Below, one piece after another: positions 35,808 through 47,645 of a stretch of 64,000 nt of DNA. The position numbers and the translations under genes were made by a program. This stretch comes from Oxyruncus cristatus (Eukaryota; Chordata; Aves; Passeriformes; Cotingidae). The notes under the pieces were generated by a model, which saw only the letters and a list, made by a program, of their open reading frames with translations, ran no database searches and was not told the origin of the DNA. Position 1 is the stretch's first letter; every line of letters begins with the position of its first letter. The stretch covers positions 831,149-895,148 of the forward strand of contig VXAY01006823.1 of assembly GCA_013399855.1 (NCBI GenBank), read 5' to 3'.

Positions 35808-38273
35808 GAAGGAAAGTGATGTTTTTCAGGATTGTGCCAGGACCTTAGGGTTTACTAAAGTAAATTGGTTTTGAAGAGAGAGAAACACGTTTTCTGAATT
35901 GAGACAAAGGTTAGAAGCAGGACTTTGGCATTTGAAAAGCCTTATTAGCAAAACTTCTGGAATAAGAAGGAAACCCACCAGCAGCACCAATGATGGAAAG
36001 AATTGTGTTGTCCACAGATACAGTGATTTCTATGGGAAGCACTAGTATAAAATCAAACATGGATCATTCTTCCTTAAAACAGAGTATGCTTGCTCTCTAG
36101 ACTGAGGAGCATTTTTTCAGTGCCTACCTAGTCAAGCTTGTGTGTAAAAGAGAACAAAGAGAAGTGCGAGGTACTCTTCACAACCAACACGTTTGCACCC
36201 TTACAGCCTTGCCTTGGTACCACAAGAAAATGTTATCTGTACATACAAGCTGTTGCATGTACTGAGTGTTTCTTGGAGAAAACATCAGTCCCATGGTAGC
36301 ATCTCAAGAGACATTTGCATCCAAATGCTGTCTTCTATTAAGAAAAATATTTTTTTCCTCAAAACAGTAATGGTCCATATGGTCTTACAACAGGAAGAAA
36401 AAAAAAAAAAGATGGCTCAGTCATTCCAGAAGAATAGGCAGGTTATTGTACATTCTGCTAAAACAGACCACTGAGGGTGGATTGCTAAGATGCTTAAAGC
36501 TTTTACCCAGGCCTTTAAAATCTTGACCTTCAGTAGCCTTTCAAAGAAACAGTAAGCCCAAACATTCACACTGAATTCAAGATCAAGTAGTCTCAGACAC
36601 CCACACAATTCTCACATGGAAGAAAAAGTCTTAATGAAATAATACTGAGCTAATACACAGAGACCAGAACTGCTACCTAGAATTAAATGCATCTGCTGAC
36701 TGATGGAGCAGAATTAGTGCATAATGCAGGGGTGAAAAAAACCCCCAAAACATTCAACTCAACTTTGAAACCTATGTGGCAGAGTATTCTCTGTCTATTC
36801 ACAGCTCTGAACAATGCAGCTTCACTGTGGAAAACAATGCTCCCACACTCTGCTATCAAAGTAGCAAAAACCTGTGTATTTGAAGGTAGTAAACAACCAT
36901 TTAGCAAGCAAATGTGTTAATACATTTTTTTGTCCTGTGAAGATAACAAGTATTCAACAGGCCTGCTACTGTCAGTATGACTGGGTTTATGGGCATCAGC
37001 TGAGAATTTTCCACAACTGCACTTTCACCACCCCTTCCCAAATGAGGCACATCCTCATCGTCTCTGTTTGACCTTTCAAAAGATGTTCTTCTGTAGCTTC
37101 CGTATTACACAGATATTTAATTTTGAATTATTTGTCCCTTTTTTGTGGATAGTTACTTGGAAACTGTGATCAGTTCATGTAGAACATCCTGTATGCTAAA
37201 ATAATACAGGGTGAATTCAACCTAAGCCTCAGATTGGTGCAGATAATTTAATTAACTGGTTGCTCTGTCTTGATCCTACATGAGGTTTAGAATTTTTAAA
37301 TTTTTTTTAAAGGTGTTTTTCTTCAGTGTGGCCATTCCTGGGATGAGAAAATGGAATTATTGATTTTATCACGAGAATTAATACAATGATTTTCATAAAC
37401 TGATTTTTAAAGGTGTCTGTTTAAGCCTGTTAAGATCTATTTTCTAGTTTAAAACAGGAACTGAAAGATCCTATCAGCTGTGCAGTGGAATGCCAACTGA
37501 GATGCACATCTACAGCACTGCACAGAGACTGTTTTATCAGCTAAATACAGGTCAGCCATGCCCGTATGGTTCTGCACTAAACAAGTTCTGTCCTTCAGCA
37601 GAACTTAATTCAGGGGAACATTAACAAATATGATTATATTGCATCAAGCTCCAAAGACAAATCAGGAATGTCCCCATCCTCACTCTGGGATAAGATGCTG
37701 ACATACCCTAAACTTTTGTCTTGAACTAGAAACCCTTCAAGAATTTCCATGTCCTGTCGCTTCTCCATGTCTAGGCAGATTTATTTTCTGAAATGCAGTC
37801 ATGGCCAGAATGTTCACTTTATACGCAATGCTGAAGACTAAATAAGTACATTTTTTGCTTTTTTAAAATTTGAGACTTGTGTACCTACTTTCAGGAGGTC
37901 CAAAGTGAAGAAATTGGGGGGATATGGAGCATCTCTCTGTGTCTCCTAAGGGGTGCTTGAGGGGTAGTTTAAAAACATACATCAGCTTTTATTAAGGCCT
38001 ACTTTAAGAAGCTATTTGTTCAGTAAGATTCCAGTGGAATTGCCCCACTGGCATTGCAGAAAATTTAGGTACAACATTTCAGAATCTGCATTCTTGTGGG
38101 TAATCAAAATTTAGGTACAGTCATGCTAGAATTCACAACACTTAAATCCAGTTTACCCGTGTAACCCTCAGCTACCCCATGCAGAGCACAGTTTCTTGGC
38201 AGCTGAGCAGAAAGGAAAAGTTTACCTGATAGAAATCTACCAAATTAAAAAAGGAAAACCTTTTTTTTATTTT

Positions 38274-38299
38274 TATAAAATTTTTTATAGAATTTTATA
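38274..38299. repeat. Inverted repeat, 9-bp arms, 8-nt loop
   Basis: TATAAAATT (38,274-38,282), an 8-base spacer, then AATTTTATA (38,291-38,299). Very AT-rich, so chance occurrence is not surprising. Confidence 0.8.
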
Positions 38300-40439
38300 G
38301 GGAATCATTTCACTAGAGCATTCCAAAGGATAGATCCAAACAACACAAATCAATCACCATTCTGCTTAAGGTTATTCGGCCTGCTGTTTCAATATCAGTT
38401 TTCCAGAAGACTGGGGCATGGGGAAAGGGGTTCAGATTGCCTAAACCAGGCCTTTTAAAATCTCCAAAATGCATTCCCACCTATGTGTATAATGTGTTTC
38501 TGTTTCAGGACAGTGACAGTGAGCTACAACTGCCTTATTCATTTTGTGAGGGTGGGGTTAATAAGAACTGATTTATTTCTCAATATTCTGCTTTCAAGTA
38601 GCACAAGCATTCTGGCATTAAAGGGTAAAAGTCACCATGAATGTATGAGTTGCTAATATTTTACCCTGTGCTTCACATGTTCTTTCAATATCTGGCGTTC
38701 ATCATGTTTGCAGCTATTTTCACTGGATCTTTGTCTGTTGTCTGCTTCAGATCATAAAAAGGAGCCTCAGTGGTGGTATGAAAACTTAAGAGATGGGATG
38801 GAAGGGAAAAAATCAATAAAAGAATGTCTTCAATTTGCACTGGGTTAGTACTTGCTAACTGTTGCCTCCTTGCTCCTATCAATAAGAGGAAGCAATAGAA
38901 GTCAATTCATAAGGGTTCATTCAGAAGTACACAAAGTGCCAGATCACCTCAACAAGTTTTATAAAGCAATGTAAGAAGAGATTTTATATTAGTAAGTAAA
39001 TAATTCTGCACAGTCTCCATGACTGTTAAAGTGGGATTTTATAACGAATCAGAAAAAACTCAGCAGTAAAAGTAGGAGTAGGAAAAAAAAAACCCAAAAC
39101 ATAAAAGCAGCTACAAGAAGCCTAAGGCAATAAATATTTGAAGGGTGCATCCAAGTATTTTTGTCAATCACACACTGAACTCTCACCCCTACAGAACTCA
39201 CCAAGAGAAACTCCAAAGGAATTTACAAACCCTTCATCCATAACAAAACTTCAGGCAAAAGTGAAACAACAAACAGTACTATGCATAGTAGTAGGACCAC
39301 AATAGAGCTGTTTGTAACAGCTCTTCAGTGCTCCGCTGGTAACATGTGCCAGCAACTCCCTGCCTCACTACCTGGGGCTGGAGAACGTGGACAGAGGAAA
39401 AAAGAGCTGAAATAGTGAAAAGATCAAACAAGACAATTTATTTTGTGGATAGTTCACTTTTGGTTTCTGATGAAGTATGTAAGGTTTTACCCTGATAAAC
39501 TAGTAAAGTTTTTGTTACTGACTTAACGAGATGTCCTTGCTAGAGAAGCAGCCTAGGAACTCAATGGGATTTAAGCATCAAATGCTCAAGGTTGCCTTAA
39601 ATTGGCAATGATAAATTGGAAGGAGAAAATCCTTCTAAAAATCAGGTAATATTTTCCAGTTTCCTTGTTAAGCAAGGACTCATTTATTCACCACTTGAAC
39701 ATCAATACTGAAAAGACTGGTCACCTTCAATACAGAATACTTCAGTAATACTGCTTTTAAACTGATGCAATTTGTACTCGGCAAAGTGAGGTCTATATGT
39801 AACAAGGAGAAGGAACACCAAAGAAAAACTGATAAGGCTTTCTTTCAGTACTGCTACCACATTAAGTGACCTCTGCCTCTTCCCGCCTACCTTCAACACT
39901 ACAGTGTTGCCAGAATGTAAGAGAATGAGTGCACAGAACCTTTTTGCTTGGTTATTCTGAGCCCCACAACAATTCCCCAAAGCAGCTTGTTATGACACCT
40001 TTGACTAGGTTACTGGCACAGGCCGAGGAAGTGGGAGGGCAAGAGAAAAAGGAGAAATAAAGAAAACAATGTTTGAGCTGACACTGTGGAGACAAAAGTT
40101 CATCCAGTGCTCTCAGTCTCTGGGGTTGGGGTCTTAAAAGCAGCAGGGTGAGATGGGGATACTCCAAACACATTTTTTGGCCCTAAGAATCACACTTCAA
40201 ATTCTTTAAACAGGGCAACGGTGATTTTAATGACCATTTAGGAGCTCAGGAAAAAGGCTGCAGGATTTCACTGGGTGTTTTCCGAGCTTCTTTTCAAAGA
40301 AATCAGAAGCATGTTAGTTAAGTGCTTGGTAATGAGGGTTTTGGCTCTGTTGTTTTGCTGAACAGTTTCTCAAGGGCCTTGCACATCTTTTATATTAGCT
40401 GTGTTTAGATTAACAAAGAACTATCACATGCAGGCAGCC

Positions 40440-40930
40440 CTTGTTTACGGCATTTCATTGCAAAGGACAGAGCTGACTGAGGTCATACCTCCTCTGTTTG
40501 TCCTGGAGAGCAGTGTCCCCACCAGGGTGACAGCCTAGCAAACTCCCATATAACTTCCTGCACGGGGAGGAGGGAAGAGGTGGAGCCCCCAGCTCCCCTT
40601 TTGCTGGCTCCCAGCCCCTTAGAGGCACAGATCTGTGCTTCCCAGAAATGATTCCAGGTTCTGGTGGGGCACAGAAGACTGGTGGTTCCCACAAGCTCGA
40701 AAAACACAAGGAGTGCATACAGAACTGAGACACATGGTGCCCCACAAACAGAGGTGATCCACCAGAAGAAAGGGAACAGAGGAGTGCGCCCTCGCTAACC
40801 TGCAGTGACTGAAACTCTGTAAATACCTTTACCCAAATGCCCCTCTCGCAGGGTTCAGTACTCCTGGTAGCCAGGAAATACCACGGTTGGGCCCGCACAG
40901 GCAGGACCTGCTTATTTTTAAACAGGCACA
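40440..40930. other. GC-richer island in the intergenic region
   Basis: About 490 bp visibly richer in G and C than its surroundings, with a minus-strand frame of 147 codons (40,455-40,898) and another overlapping one in a different phase. No domain is recognisable, and low stop density is expected in GC-rich DNA. It could be a regulatory element or an unrecognised repeat. Confidence 0.3.
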
Positions 40931-41570
40931 GACGAGGCTGCTGTGGGGGAGACTAAGGCAGCTCTAGTGAAGCAAGGTCTCCAGGACTAAAAGTGAAACT
41001 TGGATTGTTGTACCTTCTGATATGACCAGCAACAGGTTTCCCTTCTATCTGTTTCCTTTTTATCACATATCTTAGTTTCAGTCTTAACATTAGAGTTCAA
41101 TGCCCTGCTGCTGGAATGCATTCAGCCAGCACCTTAAAAGCATTGTTTCGTTTATACATAAGCTCAGCCTACCTGAGACCTAATTTTAAATCAACCTGAG
41201 CTGAACTCTCTCCTGGCAAGGCTGTTACTGAAAGCTGAGCGAAGTGGTTTCAAGCCAGCATGTTAGAAGAGACGCGCCTTTATTTGTGGTCTGTCTCAAC
41301 ACTTGTCCCTGCAGGAGCTACCCCAACCATTCATCAAGGTTTGCATTACTCTGGGCTTCAAAGAGCCAAAGCAGTCATGGTATCATGCACTGCTGCTCCT
41401 TTGTAGCGTGCCCAGGCATGTTTACCACACACTAACAATGAACCCGATGGGAACATGCCAAGACCTGCATTACAGTTCTCCTTGCCTGCTTTCAGAAGGC
41501 AATTTAGCAACCTGAAAAAAGAAAACAAACAATGAACTCATACCAAAGTGGATTTGTAAAGTACTGGAAA

Positions 41571-41590
41571 TATTTTTAATATTAAAAATA
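41571..41590. repeat. Perfect 20-bp palindrome without spacer
   Basis: TATTTTTAATATTAAAAATA is its own reverse complement. Entirely A/T. Confidence 0.95.
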
Positions 41591-44250
41591 GAAATTTGTA
41601 AAGAAATTTTTCATGTCATTGCATAGAGGAACCATGAGAGGCGCGTATGCAGTAAGTAATCATTGGTGGTGTCACATAGATGCTTAACTCATGTTCCAAA
41701 ATTTTAGTTCATCAATTTAGAAACTACAAAATGTTAGGTTCTCCACAGTAACTTTCAGTTGGAGGTGCTGACTTGCAGAACTGCTGCTTATCTTCCTATC
41801 AACATCAACCCCAAATGGCTCTTCCAGATTAGGCACTCAAAATAGTTCATATCTTAAAGTTAACTCATTGTTTTCAGACTTAAGGCATCATCCATCTGGG
41901 AACAGGAAATATCTATTAAGGAAAACAGAACAGAAAACACTTTTGTCAGACTCTACATTTACCAGGGGTTGAATTTTTTTCTTCCTCCAAGCTTACTTCC
42001 CTTTGATATAGCAGACATAGTTTTAAGCAGAGGCATGAAGAACGAAGATGGTTTCCAAACTCACGTGAGTCTTAGAACTGTCCTGTAAATGCAGTCCAGG
42101 CTAATCAGCACCTGCCTGTAAAGGGTAAACAGGAGAAAGTTTAAATTAGGCTGAATAGAGACCCATATCAGATACCTTGAACTGCTGCTGAAAGCTGAGC
42201 ATGGGCTTTTAAAGGTATCACATACAGGAGAACTTCACTAGGGTTTGCAGAGTAGCACAGCCTTGCAGTGGTGCTTCTTCCTCATCCAGCATACAGCACA
42301 ATTCCTTACTTCTGCAAAACAGAAAGCTGTGACTGTTTTTCTTGTGACGTGGTGTCATGGGCTCCTCCTGGTTGTGGGTAAAGAGATCAGGCATTTATGT
42401 ATTATTCCCATGTCGTCAATGGTTTAAGACAACACCTGGTCTGACGAAAATGTACCACCTTAACTGTTTTTAATGCTTCCCTCTAGGTAGAAGAAGCATG
42501 TAAGATTCTGCAGGGTAATTCTAGAAATACCCTGCTTTTTATTTTAGGGGAAAAAGAAAAAAAAAGGAGAATGTCTACGTTTTTGATGCTCAGGTACATA
42601 GCACAGTTTTCTAGACTGGTAACAAATGTATCTGCAGCTACAGAAGCACTGCCTATTCCCCTAAAGGAAGTAGATTCCTTTAGTATTACCACTCACTGAC
42701 CATGGAATGAAAAAACACTGCCAGAAGTAGGGGAATGAAAAAAAAAGGAGGGAAGTGAAACAACCAAAAAATCCTGCACAGTGATATAAGTAGGGAGGCA
42801 TGGCCCTTTCATTCACATAATGAAAAGGTTAACGTGAAGACTGTTAGCACAGAAAAGGATTCCATTTTAAAATCCATGGTGTTTAAGTATTTTGCTTCCA
42901 ATCTGAGCTGTCAGAAATCTCCCTCATAATTTCATTCTCCACAGAAAGGTACTAAGTAGACACTTCAAAAGTATGTTGCTATTGTGTTTGAAAATGTTCC
43001 TGACCAAATGAGGTCTCAGTTAGCCACAAAACACCAGTTTTCTGACTCATAACCCTTCTCACTCACTCTAATCTTCCCTCCACTTTAATTCTAAATGTCG
43101 ATTTGTCAGTCTTCAATTGCTCACTAGCCTGAAAAAGAAGAGACTGCTTTTAAAATAGAGTCCATTCTGTTCAAGGCTTAATACAGCAGCACGATACAAT
43201 ATGCAATTATATAGACTTATTTTCCTCCATCAGGTAAGTCTCTGGGTCATTATATAGAATCAAATATTTTTAAAACAGATTTGAAAAACAAAGAGAAATT
43301 CAGCATACGCATTACGTGTGTGGAGCTAGTTTGGCAAATGCAACATGGAATTACTTAAAGCTTGCCCACAGCTTTTTTTTTTCCTTTTTTTTTTTTTTTT
43401 TTGGTTCTACTTCTGGCAGCATGACTGTGGAAAACATTAGGCTTAGACTGTTATTAATACAAGTTTTTAACCTAGGAAATTATTCTTTATTTCTGCCCAC
43501 TGGTTTCCAGCTTCATTAGGTGGTTTTGCATCCGTTTACACGTAATGCTGTTTCAAAGATACAGTATCCTCTCTAAGTTGAAAAGAATTGAATGCTTCAC
43601 TAAATTTACTGCTGAGTGTGGTATACAACCTTTTTTTAAAATAAGCTCATATAATTCCCTGTTCCAGCCAAGTGCACTCTTGCAGAGGTGATAAGACTAA
43701 ACAAATTAACACAAGTGACCAGAGAAAAAGAAAAAGCTTTTGAAGGATTCTTTTTTTTCTAGCAAAAAGTAGCAAACCTGTCACTTAGAAGGCAATGTTT
43801 TCAAATGTCTGCAACCATTCCTAGTTTTAGTGAGCAAAAGAAACATTTTCAAAACTGCAAAATTATCTCTCTTAAAAAAAAAAAACAAACCAACTTACTA
43901 ACAGAGAGCTGGTTAAATCGAGACACAGCCATAGAGGGGGAAGAGACTGCAGCTACTCTCTTGTTCATGGGACGGGGAACAAAGAACATATTTGGTGGTG
44001 CTGAGGAAAGAAGGATGATGGCTGTAGTTTACTAAATCCTCTCTCTCTGCAAATACATCATTCATACCAGTGCTTCAACCATACCCTAGAACAGATGTTT
44101 ACACTTGCATTTACAACTATATTTACTGAAGGAAACTTTCAAATATTTGGAGTGAATTATAGTATGACCAAAAAAGGTCACACATTAATTTCCATGTGTT
44201 ATGTCTTCATCTCACAAATAGATAATTATTACAAATTATTAGTTTTATTT

Positions 44251-44353
44251 AAAAACAAAAACCCTCCAACAACAACAGCAAAAAAAACCCAAACAAAAAA
44301 CCCAAAACCAAACAAACAGACAAAACAAACAAACAAAAAGCACAAATAAAAAA
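44251..44353 (+). repeat. A-rich low-complexity stretch with AAAC motifs
   Basis: About 100 bases made almost only of A and C, with AACAAC, AAAACCC and (AAAC)n units. The 84-codon frame at 44,095-44,349 runs into it and is low-complexity. Confidence 0.85.
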
Positions 44354-47264
44354 CCACCTGTGGTTGGTAACTCTGTTGATAATAGGTAAAATTTCTGCTG
44401 CTGTGTTCTGAATATTATCTTACAGGTTGTATGTTTGTAACATCTATTAACCATAAATAATAATCCTTTCTAATACGGTTCAATTTACAGATTTCTGAAT
44501 CACTCTGAAAACTTGGCTAAGAGCTGCCACATCATCTACCTTCAACCACTAGTATATATATGTACAGAAGTAGGCAATACTACGCTCCGGACAAAAGAAA
44601 TTCTGGACTCTAAATTAATTCCTTTAGATTTTTTTTCCTCCACACACACAAACTCATGTTCCCAAAATTAAACTAATTGAAACAACAGGAAGCTGTGAGT
44701 ACCTGAGATGTATTTTCAGTGGGGCTTTCAAATACATAAATGTAAACCATGCTACAAATTCAGATTTTTTTGGCCACAATTCCAAGTTCATTTTGAAGAT
44801 TTGCTAAAAGGAAAGGGCTTCTCCTCTCTGGTTACTTCTGTAGTCCCTAAAAGACCAGCCAAACATTGCACAGTCACTCAGGGAAAAGAATGGAAGAAGG
44901 AAACCAAATTAAAAAATTCTTGACTCATGTCTCTCTCCTCCTCAAGAACTAGCTGTTGATACTCATCTATATTTATACTCTTACTGAACAAAGAAGAATT
45001 AACTATACAAAAATCTGCTTCCACCTGTATGCAGACCCACAGAAAGTGTTTCAAATACTGTCTCGGTACAGGTACTGCAGCTCATGAAATAGTAATATCT
45101 CATATTTCTCCCTGAGCAGAAAGTAGTTGTTTACACCAAAAACCAGCCTGCAAGTTATCTGAACTTTGCATTTTGGAAACGCTCTTGAGTATCTTAAGCT
45201 TCTCCCAAGACAAATAATTCACAAACTCCTTTTGAAGCGACAACACCAAATGTTTTAAAAGATCCTTCATAAAATAATGGAGATGGTAGTAATAAATGAA
45301 ATTCAAGAAACAATGAATAAAAAATCATTCAGCATTGATAGCCAGCGTAAACATTCTTAAAAAAATGTTATTTTTAGCTTTTGGGTTTTTAAAAATTGGA
45401 TGGCGACTGTCAGTGTTATGAGTAAGAAAAAAATCTTTCCTTGGATATGCAAAACTACAAAGAAATTATACAGATCAGCTCTTTAAGAAAAAAAGAAACT
45501 TCTCTCCAGCTATAAACACTAAGCATAAAGTAACTTCACACAAGGCACAAGAGATCATCGAATCTTGTAGAGCAACTCTGCACAAGCTGTACAACTGTGA
45601 GCAAAAGTGGGTTTTTTAAGGGTGGGAAGTAAAATGTTCATGTCCTGAGAATCTGCACAGTTAAGGGAAGTTGCTTAAGTAGCAAGGCTACATACAGACA
45701 TAAGGTTATATATTTAAATATCACACCTCCCTTTAATAATAGAGGGGATATTCATCAATCCTCAGCAGGATATGAGTAGCACTGTAGTTTTCAATGGATG
45801 AAGCAGTAAGGTTAAGCTTTATGCTTATCTTGAGGGAGTTGAGGGTATCACTTGCATACATTCTTGGATTTCATTCATATATTAAGGTCTCTACTTTCTC
45901 TGCTGCTTTGTGCTGAAGTGGGCCACAGTCACAAGCTTGAATCTTTTCAACAACTTGATCTGGAGAATCCAGCTAATGAACACCGGGAAAATTTACTATT
46001 AAAAGATTATTATGCAAATAACAGGGAAGCAGTTGTCAGCTAAACTAAACTGCAGCAAAAAATTTAAGTCTGACTTTTTAACAAAGAGTCAGACAAACCC
46101 TAATGGGAATCTTAGGGGTACTTTCCAGGAAGAAGAACATGGCACAAGTACATGGGTGTTGAAAAACCCCAGTATACCTCTCCCTACATGTTTAAGAACC
46201 TAATCCTTATCAAGTTTATCCAAGAGTCCAAATGAAAAGGTTCAGAAGCATTAGAGATTAAAAAACCTCCCCAGAACATATACTAAAAAGGTATTAAGAA
46301 ACTGTTCCTCTCCTACAATATGTAAGTAGTCCTAGTTTTAGTGGAAGCTGTTCTCATTGGAGAAAAAGTCTAATTTGTCAACACATGGCATGCCTTCAGA
46401 AGAGTCTTCAGTGAATATTCCTTTTAGACAGAACAAAAGCAGAAATAAATAATTAAAAAGTTGTGCATTGGAATTTTAACATGAATGAATCAATTCGGAC
46501 ACATACCAGAACCACAGAGACAGAACAGGTTAAAAAAGTAGCAAGAATAATTTTTATTTGAAAAAAAGATTGAGTAGCACTGCAGTTCTGCTACCTTTTG
46601 TGCTCAGTGCTCTAAAATCTTGATACCAAAGCTTATACATTTCATCAAATATCAACCTGTAAGACAATTGTTGTAGACTGAAAAAGGAAAAAAGGGAATG
46701 AGTGCACTCAGGTCTCTGTTTGAATTCAGTCACCAGAACTAACTAATGAATCAGTGAAGAGGACAGGCAATACAATCCTTTCTTTTTAATGGGGACAAAG
46801 TTTTATGTTGCTCATAGCTGTAGAAAAATTGGAATGGGTTTCAAGTTAAATCCAAACTTTCAATTCCTATCTTGCAAGCTTTGCAACATGATCACATACG
46901 GATTTCACAAACAGCAAATGAATCAGTCTTTTAGATAGAATCTGATGGTGGGAAAGGTTCTTGGAAAGTACAAGGCATGTGACTGCAGTTCTAAGTGTTC
47001 ACATTAAAACGCAAGTTCATGAAACCATGATATTCCAACATCCCTTCACCCATTTACTCAGCCTGTTCGAATCTCAAATGTGTTCACACCTCCTGCAGAA
47101 GCCACCAAAACGTGTGGAGCCAATGAAAGCAACACAGTTCAACCTGCATATTCATCAGCTGCCCATTTATATTGACTAGGTACTCATAGATAAGTACAAG
47201 TCTGCTTAATTTATGTAGAGTTTTTCCTTGTAGTTCAATGATGGACAAAAGACAGTCAAGTACA

Positions 47265-47614
47265 ATTTTTTTTTTTTTTTTAATAAAGATAAAATTACAA
47301 AAAAGGTAAAATCAGCTCAGGAAAGGCAAATTACTTTAATAGATCAGTTTAGACATTTAACATAATAACTCACATCCATTTTTAAATACTATTACATAAA
47401 GCATGGTGAAGAAAGGAATTTCTGCCTCATAATTAGAAAACTCACAATACGACTTGCCAAAAAACAGAACAAAGCCATTTGAAAATAAATACAGTCCATG
47501 CCAAATAGTACAAAATGAAATCAGCAGTCTCTCTCCATACAAAAACTTTTCTCCTTTCAGGTATTCTCCATCTCTGGTATTATGTTCTGCAACTGATGAG
47601 AGGCTATCTTTTGT
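47265..47614 (-). other. HDAC2: HDAC2 3' untranslated region (short isoform)
   Basis: Directly follows the stop codon on the minus strand. The reverse strand reads ACAAAAGATAGCCTCTCATC and continues through a stretch I recall as conserved in mammalian HDAC2 3' UTR (ACTGCTGATTTCATTTTGTA, TTTCAAATGGCTTTG). An ATTAAA signal and a T15 run on the + strand (47,267-47,281, A15 in the mRNA sense) mark the probable end. A longer isoform reaching further left cannot be excluded. Confidence 0.75.
47335..47340 (-). terminator. HDAC2: ATTAAA, candidate HDAC2 poly(A) signal
   Basis: The minus strand reads CTGATCTATTAAAGTAATTTG. ATTAAA is the commonest variant signal. Cleavage would fall about 15-30 bases further left on the + coordinate. 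Confidence 0.5.
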
Positions 47615-47645
47615 TCAAGGGTTGCTGAGCTGTTCTGATTTTGCT
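47615..47645 (-). CDS. HDAC2: HDAC2 exon 14, coding part
   Basis: Acceptor TTTGTACAG, then A-GCA-AAA..., encoding the end of G479 and AKSEQLSNP, stop TGA at 47,617-47,615. The sequence matches the family tail. Confidence 0.95.

Larger units (their letters stand above)
34394..40439. other. Intergenic DNA, no gene supported
   Basis: AT-rich, with no recognised gene or mobile element. It contains an A19 run (35,789-35,807), an A12 run near 36,399-36,410, and an AT-rich inverted repeat at 38,274-38,299. Confidence 0.55.
40931..47264. other. Intergenic DNA downstream of HDAC2, no gene supported
   Basis: No gene recognised. It holds the palindrome 41,571-41,590, a T10-CC-T18 tract near 43,373-43,402 and an A-rich low-complexity stretch at 44,251-44,353. 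Part of the right edge could belong to a longer HDAC2 3' UTR isoform, for example using a minus-strand AATAAA at 46,553-46,558. Confidence 0.5.
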
